Positions 25,635 through 34,531 of a DNA stretch of 64,000 nt are shown piece after piece. Positions within the stretch are counted from its first letter, which is position 1. Every line of letters starts with the position of its first letter. The notes beneath the pieces were generated by a model. It was not told where the DNA came from. It did no database searches and worked only from the letters and a program-made list of their open reading frames with translations. The position numbers were made by a program, and so were the translations under genes. The DNA is taken from positions 22,683 through 86,682 of the forward strand of contig JAFTFT010000018.1 in NCBI GenBank assembly GCA_017458335.1, written 5' to 3'. This DNA is from Oscillospiraceae bacterium (GTDB lineage Bacteria; Bacillota; Clostridia; Oscillospirales; Oscillospiraceae).

Positions 25635-27245
25635 TCATCCCTTCCGCTTTTTCCTGCGTGCCAGGTCGAAGAGAAGATACAGCAGGATCAGCAGCCAGAC
25701 GGCGCCCAGCGTCGTGAGCAGCGCAACAGACGTGTACGGCAGCGGACCGAGATCCGCCCTACCGCCGGAGGCGGCGATGCTGACCTGATCGAGGCGGTAG
25801 AGGGCGTTGACATCGTTAAAGAGCTTGTCCATGTAGGCGTCGTCCACGGTCTGCCTGCGGCGCACGGACTTGGTGACCTCTTCAATCATCTGGCCTGCGG
25901 CGTCGCGCAGCGAGGTGGATCCGTTGAACACGGGCGTGGTGAAGGTGTACGCGGTGTTTTCCATCAGGAGCTTCGAAGCGGCGATCTTCACGTCATAGTG
26001 CAGATCGTTGTCCTCGCCGGCACGGCGGAGGTAGTCCTGATACTCATTGCTGTTCTGTGCCTTGGAGGTGACGGGGACATAGCCCTCAGTCTCGGCATAG
26101 GCGATCTGCACGTCATTGGTCAGAAGATATTGGGCAAAGAGCCAGGAGGCCAGGACTTCCTGCGGATCGGCCTTGTTGAACACGCAGACGGAGGGACCCT
26201 GGGAGATCATGGCGGGGTGCTCGGGATCAAACTGGGGAACGGGCAGGACCGCCGTCTCAAAGTCCACCACCTTGTCGGCGCTGATATCCAGCAGGGGGGC
26301 GTCCGAGCCCATCCAGGTTGCGCCGGCGGTGGAGTCCACCGCGAAGACACACTGGCCGGCGTTGAGGAAGTTTGCGGGGTAGCTTGAAATCTTAAAGGTG
26401 GAGAAAGCGCCGTTTTTCACATGCCCGGCGATGTCATAGAGCAGCTCGCGGGTCGTGTCGTTGAAGATCAGAATCTCGCCGGCCGGGGTGGAGTAGCCCG
26501 CGTCCTTCTGGCGGAGCATCTGGATCATCATGTTGTCGGTGGACTTGTAGAGGAAGGGAATCATGACCTTCTGCCCGTTGAGCAGATAATTCCCGTCGGC
26601 ATCCTTCTTCGCGGCCGCTTCGGAGACCTCCCACACAAAGTCCCAGGTCAGGGTTTCCGGAAGCGTATAGCCGAGCTTTTCCAGGAGGGTCTTGTTTACA
26701 TAGCAGGCTTCGGTAGAGCGCATGTACGGAACGGCGTAGTGAACGCCGCCGATGGTGCACTCGCTGAGAAACTGGGGGATGATCTCCTCCTGCGTCGGGG
26801 AATCGAAGAGAAGCTCCGACCCGCCGAGACCGTAGCGCGCATCGGCAAACAGATCGTCCAGCGGCACCACCACGTCGGAGCCGGTCATATAGGTCGCGAT
26901 ATGGTCGGGATAGGTGATGCAGACGTTGGGGGTGGTGTTGGTGGCGATGTTTGTGATGACGTCGTTGTAGATGCGGCCGTAGTCGGTGTAGAGCCGCATG
27001 TTCACCGTGATGTTCGGGTACAGGGCCTGAAAGTCCGAAATGGCCTTCTGGTAGATGGCTGTCTGGGTCTTGTTGGTGTCGTTCTTGGCCCAGAAGGTGA
27101 TTTCATGCTGCTTCGAAGTGTCAAAGCTATCCGGCACCGTAAAAGCCGCGCGGCCCCGGGAGCCATGACAGGCGCTCAGCGGCAGCACGCACAGGAACAT
27201 CAGCAGCGCAAGGAGCAGGGAAGAGAGTCTGCGAAACCGGATCAT
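25635..27245 (-). CDS. ABC sugar-type solute-binding lipoprotein with C-terminal TM helix
   Basis: Protein of 536 residues, family 1 extracellular solute-binding protein. The signal peptide ends in lipobox LSAC. ITFWAKNDTNKTQT opens the binding domain, and the usual ligand-lobe motifs follow (IYQKAISDFQALYPNI, GGVHYAVPYMRST, LTWDFVWEVSEAAAK). It is about 100 residues longer than most members, because a C-terminal tail ends in a hydrophobic helix SVALLTTLGAVWLLILLYLL followed by RRKKRK. The protein would thus be anchored at both ends. It overlaps the upstream permease gene by 4 bases (ATGA). The substrate is unknown; sugars or glycerol-3-phosphate are typical for the family. Confidence 0.85.
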   Translation of the reverse strand: MIRFRRLSSLLLALLMFLCVLPLSACHGSRGRAAFTVPDSFDTSKQHEITFWAKNDTNKTQTAIYQKAISDFQALYPNITVNMRLYTDYGRIYNDVITNIATNTTPNVCITYPDHIATYMTGSDVVVPLDDLFADARYGLGGSELLFDSPTQEEIIPQFLSECTIGGVHYAVPYMRSTEACYVNKTLLEKLGYTLPETLTWDFVWEVSEAAAKKDADGNYLLNGQKVMIPFLYKSTDNMMIQMLRQKDAGYSTPAGEILIFNDTTRELLYDIAGHVKNGAFSTFKISSYPANFLNAGQCVFAVDSTAGATWMGSDAPLLDISADKVVDFETAVLPVPQFDPEHPAMISQGPSVCVFNKADPQEVLASWLFAQYLLTNDVQIAYAETEGYVPVTSKAQNSNEYQDYLRRAGEDNDLHYDVKIAASKLLMENTAYTFTTPVFNGSTSLRDAAGQMIEEVTKSVRRRQTVDDAYMDKLFNDVNALYRLDQVSIAASGGRADLGPLPYTSVALLTTLGAVWLLILLYLLFDLARRKKRKG

Positions 27246-28105
27246 CCCTTGGTCCCTCCTCTCGAAACCCCGGCCATGACCTTCTTGCGGAAGATCAGAA
27301 ACAGCACGATCAGCGGTACGGAGATTACCACGACCGCCGCCATCATGGCGGGGATGTTCTCCCGGCCGAAGCCGTTTTCGCGGATCTCCTGAATGCCGTT
27401 GGAGACTAGGAAGTAGGCCTCGTCGTCGGTGATGAGCCGTGGCCAGACGTAGGCGTTCCAGCATTCAATGATCTTCAGAATGGTGATCGTCACCATGGTG
27501 GGCTGGCAGATGGGGAGCATGACCTTGAAGAGGTACTTGAGGTCCGAGGTTCCGTCCACCTTGGCGGCCTTGTAGAGCTCGTCCGGGATCTGCTCAAAGT
27601 TCTCCTTCAGCAGATAGATGTAGAACACCGAGGTGACCGAGGGAAGAATCAGGCCCGTAAAGGTGTTGCGCAGGCCCCAGTCGGTGATGGTGACGAAGTT
27701 CGTGATGATGACCAGCTCGTTCGGAATCATCATCAGCGCGAGAAACAGGGCGAAAACCACGTTCTTTCCCGGAAAGTCCAGCCGCGCGAAGGCGAAGGCC
27801 GCAAAGAGAATTACCACCAGCATGAGGGCGGTCGTCACCAGGGTGAAGATCAGCGTGTTCAGGAAGTAGCGGGAGAGCGGGACGGCGGTGAAGGCATCCT
27901 TGTAGTTCTGAAGCGTGGGCGCGAGGGTATAGAACTTCGGGATATACTCGGAGTTATAGGCGCTGTAGCTCTTGAGGGAGCTCAGAATCATCCAGTAGAA
28001 GGGGAAGAGCACGATCAGCGCCCAGATGCTCAGGAAGAAGTAGGTGAGGGTCTTGCGCAGCGTCTCCCGGCGGCGGGTGCGCTGTTCGATCACGTCATAA
28101 TCCAT
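27242..28105 (-). CDS. ABC transporter permease, MalG/UgpE type
   Basis: Protein of 287 residues with six hydrophobic segments. The cytoplasmic EAA loop that docks on the ATPase is ELYKAAKVDGTSDLKYLFKV. It belongs to the carbohydrate-type importers (CUT1) and pairs with the permease encoded 14 bases upstream. Genes run ATPase-permease-permease-binding protein. Confidence 0.9.
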   Translation of the reverse strand: MDYDVIEQRTRRRETLRKTLTYFFLSIWALIVLFPFYWMILSSLKSYSAYNSEYIPKFYTLAPTLQNYKDAFTAVPLSRYFLNTLIFTLVTTALMLVVILFAAFAFARLDFPGKNVVFALFLALMMIPNELVIITNFVTITDWGLRNTFTGLILPSVTSVFYIYLLKENFEQIPDELYKAAKVDGTSDLKYLFKVMLPICQPTMVTITILKIIECWNAYVWPRLITDDEAYFLVSNGIQEIRENGFGRENIPAMMAAVVVISVPLIVLFLIFRKKVMAGVSRGGTKG

Positions 28106-28118
28106 GTGCGCACCTCCC

Positions 28119-29009
28119 TCAGTAGTGGACGTTCTTCCTGCTGATGAGCAGGTTGATGACCGTGATGGTAAAGACGATGGCGAAGAGAATCAGCGCGGCC
28201 GCCGAGGCATAGGACGGATAGCCGCCGCTGTCGCCGTAGAGCATGTCGTAGACGTAGCCGACGATGGTGTTCATGCCGGCTGCGTTCAGATCTGTGCCGA
28301 AGAGGGCAACCTCGTCGCTGTAGGCCTTGAAGGCGCCGATGAAGCCGGTGATGATAAGGTAGAAGATCATGGGCGAGATCATCGGGAGCGTGATGCGGGT
28401 GAAAATGCGCCACTTCGAGGTGCCGTCGATCTTCGCCGCGTTGTAGTAGTCCTGCCGCACCGAAGCCAGGGCGGAGGTCAGGATGAGAATCTTGAAGGGC
28501 ATGACCACCCAGACCGTATAGAAGCACATGACGAACATCTTCGCCCAGTAGGGCCCGTCGATGAAGTCGACGCTCTCTCCGCCGAACCAGTTGATCAGAA
28601 GGTTCACCATGCCGTCGGAATAGGGGGTCTTCTTGAAGAGAATCATGAACACCAGCCCGACGGCCAGGGTGTTGGTGACATAGGGGAGAAAGAAAACGGT
28701 CTGGTAAAGCTCACGAAGGCGGCGGATGGAGTTGAGCCCCAGCGAGATCAGAAGCGCGATGCCCGTGGAGACCGGAACCGTGATGATCACCAGAATGAAG
28801 GTGTTCTTCACCGCCTGGAGAAAATAGGGATCGTGGAGAACATAGGAGTAGTTATAGAGGCCGGTGCCGAAAAAGGTCTGGGACGCGGAGTTGTAGCCCT
28901 CTTCAAAGGAATAGACCAGCACGTCCGCGAGGGGATAGACCATGAACACGCCGAGAAACGCGATGGCCGGCAGCAGATACAGCCAGGCCTTCCAGTTCTT
29001 GTTTTCCAT
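28119..29009 (-). CDS. ABC transporter permease, MalF/UgpA type
   Basis: Protein of 296 residues with six hydrophobic segments and the EAA motif DYYNAAKIDGTSKWRIFTRI. It starts with KAWLYLLPAIAFLGVFMVYPL, typical of UgpA/MalF-like permeases. It forms the membrane channel with the next gene product. Confidence 0.9.
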   Translation of the reverse strand: MENKNWKAWLYLLPAIAFLGVFMVYPLADVLVYSFEEGYNSASQTFFGTGLYNYSYVLHDPYFLQAVKNTFILVIITVPVSTGIALLISLGLNSIRRLRELYQTVFFLPYVTNTLAVGLVFMILFKKTPYSDGMVNLLINWFGGESVDFIDGPYWAKMFVMCFYTVWVVMPFKILILTSALASVRQDYYNAAKIDGTSKWRIFTRITLPMISPMIFYLIITGFIGAFKAYSDEVALFGTDLNAAGMNTIVGYVYDMLYGDSGGYPSYASAAALILFAIVFTITVINLLISRKNVHY

Positions 29010-29026
29010 GCTGCGCTCCTCGCCGC

Positions 29027-30127
29027 TCAGACGGCCTCGAAGGGAATCCTCTCCTCGCTGTCACGGCGGAAGAGAAAGACCTTGTTGGGCTTGAGCGCAA
29101 AACGCACGGTTTCGGCATCTTTGTCGATGCGGTGCTCGGCGGTGATGATGGAGCGGATGCTGACGTTCTCGGCCGCCGGATGGGAGGAGACCACGCTGGT
29201 GTCCCGGCCCATGACCTCTACCCCCGCGAGACTGCAGCAGAGGGGACCCGCCTCCTGAGGGATAAAGCCCTCGGGGCGAACGCCGGCCCAGACAGGCTGG
29301 TCGTCGACCCCGGCGACGCGGAGAACCTCGTCCTCGCCGAGAAACAGCTTCCCGCCGGCGACACGGCCTTCAAAGACGTTGATGGGCGGCGTGCCGAGAA
29401 ACTTCGCCACAAAGAGATTGGCGGGGTCGTCGTAGACCTCCTGGGGCCTGCCGATCTGCTGGACGACGCCGGCCTTCATGACGACGATCAGGTCGGAGAT
29501 GCTCATGGCCTCCTCCTGGTCGTGGGTGACAAAAATGGTGGTGATGCCGGTGTCCCGCTGAATCCGCCGGATCTCCTCCCGGGTCTGCAGGCGAAGCCGG
29601 GCGTCCAGGTTGGAGAGCGGCTCGTCCAGCAGAAGCACACGGGGGAGCTTCACCAGGGCGCGGGCGATGGCGACGCGCTGCTGCTGGCCGCCGGACATCT
29701 CGCTGGGCTTGCGGTCCATGAGCTGCTCGATCTGGACGAGCTTTGCCGCCTCGTCGGCCTTCTTCAGCATCTCGGCCTTGGAAAGGCGGTCTTTGCCCTT
29801 GAGGTTCTGGAGCGGGAAGAGAATGTTCTGACGGACGGTGAGGTGGGGATAGAGGGCATAGTTCTGAAACACCAGTCCGACGCCGCGGTTCTCGGGCGGA
29901 AGATTGGTCACGTCGTCGTCACCGAAGAAAATCCTGCCGGAGGTGGGCTTCTCCAGACCGCAGATCAGGTTCAGCGCGGTGCTCTTGCCGCAGCCGGAGG
30001 GGCCCAGCAGGCCGATGAGACTTCCGTCCGGAACCTCAAAGCAGAAATCGCTGACGGCGGTGACCGTGTCACCCTTTTTATTTCGACTCGGGAACTTCTT
30101 GGTCAGATGGTCCAATACAACTTTCAT
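29027..30127 (-). CDS. ABC transporter ATPase, MsmX/UgpC type
   Basis: Protein of 366 residues. Walker A GPSGCGKST, signature MSGGQQQR, Walker B VLLLDEPLSNLD and switch His in FVTHDQEEA are all intact. A C-terminal TOBE/OB regulatory region (about residues 240-366) is typical of CUT1 ATPases. The ATG at 30127 follows AGGAGGG; longer in-frame extensions run across the promoter. As first gene of the operon it probably serves only the two permeases downstream, though CUT1 ATPases can be shared. Confidence 0.92.
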   Translation of the reverse strand: MKVVLDHLTKKFPSRNKKGDTVTAVSDFCFEVPDGSLIGLLGPSGCGKSTALNLICGLEKPTSGRIFFGDDDVTNLPPENRGVGLVFQNYALYPHLTVRQNILFPLQNLKGKDRLSKAEMLKKADEAAKLVQIEQLMDRKPSEMSGGQQQRVAIARALVKLPRVLLLDEPLSNLDARLRLQTREEIRRIQRDTGITTIFVTHDQEEAMSISDLIVVMKAGVVQQIGRPQEVYDDPANLFVAKFLGTPPINVFEGRVAGGKLFLGEDEVLRVAGVDDQPVWAGVRPEGFIPQEAGPLCCSLAGVEVMGRDTSVVSSHPAAENVSIRSIITAEHRIDKDAETVRFALKPNKVFLFRRDSEERIPFEAV

Positions 30128-30194
30128 AGGGGCGTCATCCCTCCTGTTAATGAATGGAACAGAAGCTGAAACCAGCGTACTTCGCTTAGGAATA

Positions 30195-30223
30195 ATTAAA
30201 AAACAAAACGGGTGGAATGTCAA
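30195..30223 (-). promoter_or_regulatory. Promoter of the ABC transporter operon
   Basis: Read leftward: -35 TTGACA (30218-30223), 17 bases, -10 TTTAAT (30195-30200). The leader to the ATPase start is about 60 bases. Confidence 0.6.
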
Positions 30224-30564
30224 CAGCGGATTGCGGCGGAAAGCGGGGATTCCTGTGGGAATCATGGAAAGACATCTAATTTCTGATGCAGAAGAAATGG
30301 GAACTGTTTTATACAGATGGAGTGCATTATTCAAAACTCCAACAAGCTGCTGGAGAATTGATAATCCCATTAACGGACTAAATCTGGAAGATCGCAGTGT
30401 CCAAACAGGAAGAAAAAGCTGCAACAGGTTGTTGCAGAATTGACTAGGCACCAGAAATCAGAGGAAACAGAAAGTAAAAACTCAAATATTAACTTAAAAA
30501 CTAAAATTTAAAACTGAAATAGCGAAAATAAACTAAAATAAAAGGAAATAACTCAAATTTCTAC
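30224..30564. other. Gene-free stretch between divergent units
   Basis: About 340 bases between the ABC promoter and the next rightward promoter. The right part (30470-30600) is very AT-rich with repeated AAACTAAAAT-like words. An in-frame run of codons at 30280-30440 lacks a ribosome binding site. I see no terminator or RNA gene. Confidence 0.4.
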
Positions 30565-30593
30565 TTGACAAATTCGAATAACTAAAATAACAT
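30565..30593 (+). promoter_or_regulatory. Promoter of the AlbA_2 gene
   Basis: -35 TTGACA (30565-30570), 17 bases, -10 TAACAT (30588-30593), in AT-rich DNA. GGGAGGTG lies before the ATG at 30621. Confidence 0.65.
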
Positions 30594-30620
30594 CTCAAAT
30601 GAACGGGAGGTGCAACCGAA

Positions 30621-32075
30621 ATGACAAAAGATGAACTGATCGAACTGCTGAAAGACATACAGAAAAGCAAATGTGAAACACAGACATTGGAATTGAAAGC
30701 GGCAGCGTCCGGATGCCCAAAGAGACTGTATGATACGCTTTCAAGTTTTTCGAACCAGGATGACGGCGGCATCATAGTATTTGGGGTGGATGAGGAAGAT
30801 CATTTCCGTGAGTGCGGAGTATATGATCCACAGGATCTTCAGAAAAAGATCAATGAGCAGTGCCTTCAGATGGAACCGCCCATAAGACCGCTCTGCAGCG
30901 TGGCGGAGAAAAACGGTAAATATTTTGTCTCTGCAGAAATACCCGGGATTGATCTGGCGGAAAGGCCATGTTTCTATCAGGGACGGGGAAGACTGAAAGG
31001 TTCTTTTGTCCGTGTAGGTGACAGTGATGAACCGATGACGGAATATGAAATATACAGTTATGAGGCATTCAGGAAAAAATACCAGGATGATGTGAGGCCG
31101 GTGCAGAGAGCATCTATGGCTGCACTCGATCAAGAGCAGCTTGATCATTATATCAGCCTGCTGAAGAGAGAGAAACAGAATCTGAGCGCCATACCGGATG
31201 AAACGATTTATGAACTGATGAGCATAACAAGAGAAAACTGCGTTACCCTGAGCTCGGTGATGCTTTTCTGCAGATACCCGCAGGCGTTCTTTCCACAGCT
31301 GTGTATCACGGCGGTCGTGCTTCCGAGGGAGGAAATCGGTGAACTCGGAACGGCGGGAGAGCGATTTGCGGATAACCGGAGAATAGAAGGAAGCATTCCT
31401 GAAATGCTGGACCAGGCAATCGAATTTGTACGCAGGAACATGAGAACCAAGACGATTATCAATCCAAACAGCGGGAAAAGAGAAGACCGGTCAGACTACC
31501 CGATTACGGCAGTCCGCGAAGCGATCCTGAACACGCTGGCGCATCGGGACTACAGCATCCATACGGAAGGAATGCCGATTCAGATTCTGATGTATCCGGA
31601 CCGACTGGTGATACGGAATCCAGGGGGAATCTATGGCAGAATCCGGGTAGACCAGCTCGGAAAAATGCAGCCCGATACAAGAAATCCGGTACTGATAACG
31701 GCATTGGAAGTGCTGGGGCTGGCAGAGAACAGGTACTCAGGAATACCGACGATCCGCAGAGCCATGGAGGAATATGGACTGAAAGAACCGGTTTTTGCGG
31801 ACGAGAGAGGAACATTTACGGTGACGCTCTATAACACGGCCGATGCCGGAAAGAATACCGGTCACGGGAATTTATCCGAGCAGGAAAAAGAACTGCTTGC
31901 GTTCCTGACAGTGCCCAGGAGCAGACAGGAAATCACCGAGTATCTTGGAATCGGGACAGTTTCATATGCCATGCAGGTGTATATCAATCCGATGATTGAA
32001 GAAGGACTGGTAAAATATACCATCCCGGAAAAACCCAGGAGCCGGAAACAGAGATTTGTACGAAGTAGCGTCTGA
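30621..32075 (+). CDS. AlbA_2/Schlafen-type ATP-binding putative DNA-binding protein
   Basis: Protein of 484 residues. The N-terminal AlbA_2 (Schlafen-like) domain spans about residues 10-140, with TLELKAAASG, LSSFSNQDDGGIIVFGVDE and FVRVGDSDEPM. A central GHKL-like ATP-binding region follows, with AVREAILNTLAHRDYS, IQILMYPDRLVIRNPGG and GLAENRYSGIPTIRRAMEEYG. A C-terminal winged helix (about 400-465) completes the usual transcription-regulator layout. Homologues are common in mobile and defence-rich regions and their function is poorly known. AT-richer than the flanking chromosome. Confidence 0.85.
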   Translation: MTKDELIELLKDIQKSKCETQTLELKAAASGCPKRLYDTLSSFSNQDDGGIIVFGVDEEDHFRECGVYDPQDLQKKINEQCLQMEPPIRPLCSVAEKNGKYFVSAEIPGIDLAERPCFYQGRGRLKGSFVRVGDSDEPMTEYEIYSYEAFRKKYQDDVRPVQRASMAALDQEQLDHYISLLKREKQNLSAIPDETIYELMSITRENCVTLSSVMLFCRYPQAFFPQLCITAVVLPREEIGELGTAGERFADNRRIEGSIPEMLDQAIEFVRRNMRTKTIINPNSGKREDRSDYPITAVREAILNTLAHRDYSIHTEGMPIQILMYPDRLVIRNPGGIYGRIRVDQLGKMQPDTRNPVLITALEVLGLAENRYSGIPTIRRAMEEYGLKEPVFADERGTFTVTLYNTADAGKNTGHGNLSEQEKELLAFLTVPRSRQEITEYLGIGTVSYAMQVYINPMIEEGLVKYTIPEKPRSRKQRFVRSSV

Positions 32076-32213
32076 AGCCGCAGATAAAACGGATGCTGTC
32101 AACTTTAACTCCGGGGTAACGATGAACATCAGCCGCGGATGATTCAAATTAGAAATAATAGCTTAAAAGATGCAGCATGATGGCATGGGATATTTGTGAA
32201 GGAGATCAGCACA

Positions 32214-33596
32214 ATGTTCTTTGAAGATGGAAAACAATATAAACTGATTGCGCCGGATGTGGATGAACTCCTTCGGTATTTTGATCACAGGTCTCTCGAT
32301 TCAACTCCGTCCAATCCCAGACTTCTGGCGGCTTTCACATCCATATTTGATATTCTCACACCATTGACTCCGCTGAAGAAAAACGATGAAGTAAAAGCCA
32401 TTTGGATTCGTATCCCACGTGGTACCATTGAAGATTATTCTTCTTTCGAAGAGATGAAAGAATGGGAAGAAGTCGAAACCTATGAAGAGTATGAAAACCG
32501 GTGGAAAGAGGACTACCCGGAAGAGTATTCATGGTATGAACTTGTTGCTGTGAAGTCCTTTGACCGTGACAACAGTCTCCGCTACTACGGTGTCAGCCTG
32601 GGGAATGAACGGGTAATATCCGTATCAACTGAAGACAGGTCTTTCTTTGGCAATGAAGGATACTACCCAGAAGAAGCTGCCGTTATGCTTTGTTCTCTTA
32701 TCCTCCCGGCAGTACAGGCTTCCATCTCTTTACTTCAGGCTGGCACCTATAACGCGCTGGTGGAGAAGGAACTCCCCTACCAGTTCCGCACCGGAGTCAT
32801 CAAGAGGAAGGTGCTGTGGGAATATGCGCCGGAAGCGAAAGAGAGCGCTTATGACGGGCTGTCCGAGGATTCCATCCAGGAATTCAAAAAACTCATCGTT
32901 TCCGGAATCAATGATGAAGAGAAAATCGGACGAATCAAAGACTTCACGGCAAACGACTTCTTCCGTGCCTGTAAGATTGGATATGAAGCCATTGGTAAGG
33001 ACTGCAGCGGCTTCTCTCTTCCCGATCTCTACATGCATTATGCAGACGGCAGGGACGAGGGGTTGACCGGACAGGGTCACGGCCTCAACGCTGGCCCCGG
33101 CATTGATTTCGATTCACCCTCTGACTGGGATGAGTGGTATTTCAGCAAAAGAGGAGGCGGCCATCCTTGGGAAGTCGTCCCAGGTGGCAACAGCACCCAT
33201 GTTGAACTGTATGTACGGAATGATAGACATGATCTTGACTGGCTTCTGCGAACCGGAAAAATCAATAAAGAAGATTACAACAGGAGAATGGAAAAGGCAG
33301 GCTATTACTTTGCAGTTGCCGGAATAAAACGTCAGTTTGAAGCTGTGAGTTTCTACCTTGCCTTGTCTTCCGCAGGACTTCCTGTTATCATCAGAGAAGC
33401 TGAGGAACTTCTTGCGCGATTTGAGGCCACTGATTACATTGGCATCGTCCCGCACCATTTCCCCACCCGTTACTGTGAGAGCCTGTTTCCTGAGAAATAT
33501 GGGACAATCATCGACTTTATACATGTGTACAAAAATGAAGACGCATGGTTTGAGAAGATAGAATGGCTGCCTGAAGAAGAGGCGGTGCTGAATTGA
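32214..33596 (+). CDS. Unknown protein, 460 residues, accessory region
   Basis: I do not recognise this protein. It is acidic, soluble, without signal peptide or transmembrane segment. Segments rich in Trp, Tyr and Glu (for example EEMKEWEEVETYEEYENRW) suggest a globular domain in the first third. A GGGHPWEVVPGGNSTHVELYV stretch near residue 320 looks like a beta-rich binding or peptidase-like core, with HPWEV and STHVEL conserved-looking but unassigned. The ATG at 32214 has AAGGAG 9 bases upstream; an in-frame GTG at 32196 lies on top of that site. It ends where an IS30-type transposase remnant begins, so its C terminus could be disturbed by the insertion. Confidence 0.6.
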   Translation: MFFEDGKQYKLIAPDVDELLRYFDHRSLDSTPSNPRLLAAFTSIFDILTPLTPLKKNDEVKAIWIRIPRGTIEDYSSFEEMKEWEEVETYEEYENRWKEDYPEEYSWYELVAVKSFDRDNSLRYYGVSLGNERVISVSTEDRSFFGNEGYYPEEAAVMLCSLILPAVQASISLLQAGTYNALVEKELPYQFRTGVIKRKVLWEYAPEAKESAYDGLSEDSIQEFKKLIVSGINDEEKIGRIKDFTANDFFRACKIGYEAIGKDCSGFSLPDLYMHYADGRDEGLTGQGHGLNAGPGIDFDSPSDWDEWYFSKRGGGHPWEVVPGGNSTHVELYVRNDRHDLDWLLRTGKINKEDYNRRMEKAGYYFAVAGIKRQFEAVSFYLALSSAGLPVIIREAEELLARFEATDYIGIVPHHFPTRYCESLFPEKYGTIIDFIHVYKNEDAWFEKIEWLPEEEAVLN

Positions 33597-33612
33597 CGGG
33601 TTTAGCTTTCAT

Positions 33613-34008
33613 ATGGAGCGGTTTCAAAAGCTCTTTCCTGTCATCCTGACTGACCGGGGCAGTGAATTCACGGATCCGTCTTCCATTGAGTGCGATGCGG
33701 CTACCGGAGAACTCCGTACCCGCATATTCTACTGTGATCCCCGCCGTTCTGACCAGAAGGGCAGCATTGAAGTGACTCACGAATTCATTCGTCGCGTACT
33801 TCCGAAAGGAACCTCTTTTGAATTCCTGACGCAGGAAAAGGTCAATCTCATGATGAACCACATCAATTCTTATAAAAGAAAGAAGCTGAACGACCAGTCC
33901 CCACACCAGCTGTTCAGCTTCCTATATGGGGCTGATGTGCTGGAAACGCTCAATTCCCGTCTCATTGCCCCGAGCGAGATTACGCTCAAACCTGAACTGC
34001 TGAAGTAA
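33613..34008 (+). pseudogene. IS30-type transposase, C-terminal remnant
   Basis: The frame encodes only the last 130 or so residues of an IS30-family DDE transposase: VILTDRGSEF (second catalytic Asp), DQKGSIEVTHEFIRRVLPKG (catalytic Glu region) and the typical MNHINSYKRKKLNDQSPHQLF end. The helix-turn-helix and first Asp are missing. No good ribosome binding site precedes it. The codon use and context indicate a dead fragment. Confidence 0.85.
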
Positions 34009-34390
34009 AATCCTTCCCGCCATCTCCGACGTGAATTTGAGCTGCTCTGGGGGTCGCAGTTACTCTTGCGAAAAACCAACCCTAACTTCGACCTCCGCGT
34101 AAGCATGCCTTTATTCAGTTGCTCAGTGTAATCTCAGCTGTATAGTACCACACTGAACACTGCCATTTCAACCTGTTTGCATGACTTATTTCCAGGCTTG
34201 CAAACTTAACTGCCAGATTTGTAAAACTTACTGCTGTTTTGAACCCTTACTTTCCGCACTTTCTTTTGCAAACTCCGCCACGCTGGAACTTACTCTTGCA
34301 AACCGGAACCTCGGATTTCAATCGAGCGATTTCAATTGAGCATGGCTTGATGCGAAGGTTATCTTTTGAACTGCCGGAGAGACATAGAAC
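34009..34390. repeat. Noncoding IS remnant with degenerate repeats
   Basis: About 380 bases after the transposase fragment carry several imperfect copies of a word like ACTTACTCTTGCAAAC: TTACTCTTGCGAA (34060-34072), CTTGCAAACTTAACTG (about 34196), TTTCTTTTGCAAA (34260-34272) and TTACTCTTGCAAA (34290-34302). No gene is visible. These may be the 3' end and decayed transposase-binding repeats of the element. Confidence 0.55.
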
Positions 34391-34439
34391 ATATTCGTTC
34401 CGATTTATGCGAGAAACAGAGAAATATTCGTTCCGATTT
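34391..34439. promoter_or_regulatory. Two direct repeats next to a strong promoter
   Basis: ATATTCGTTCCGATTT occurs exactly at 34391-34406 and 34424-34439 (33-base period, about three helical turns). The second copy ends 3 bases before the -35 box. This is the layout of a regulator site. Confidence 0.6.
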
Positions 34440-34442
34440 GTG

Positions 34443-34471
34443 TTGACATACTTGCAGACGAACGGTATAAT
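34443..34471 (+). promoter_or_regulatory. Consensus promoter of the DUF4143 ATPase gene
   Basis: -35 TTGACA (34443-34448), 17 bases, -10 TATAAT (34466-34471); both boxes match consensus. Confidence 0.8.
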
Positions 34472-34531
34472 GAAATTGCCGACTTCAAAACATACGAATA
34501 AAAATGGTGGAAAACCGGGGGGAAAGCGTCT

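Noticed and set aside
33613-34008. Complete IS30 element
   Set aside because: The N-terminal two thirds of the transposase are missing and no matching terminal inverted repeats were found.
34009-34330. CRISPR-like array
   Set aside because: The repeats are degenerate and irregularly spaced, and no cas genes are near.
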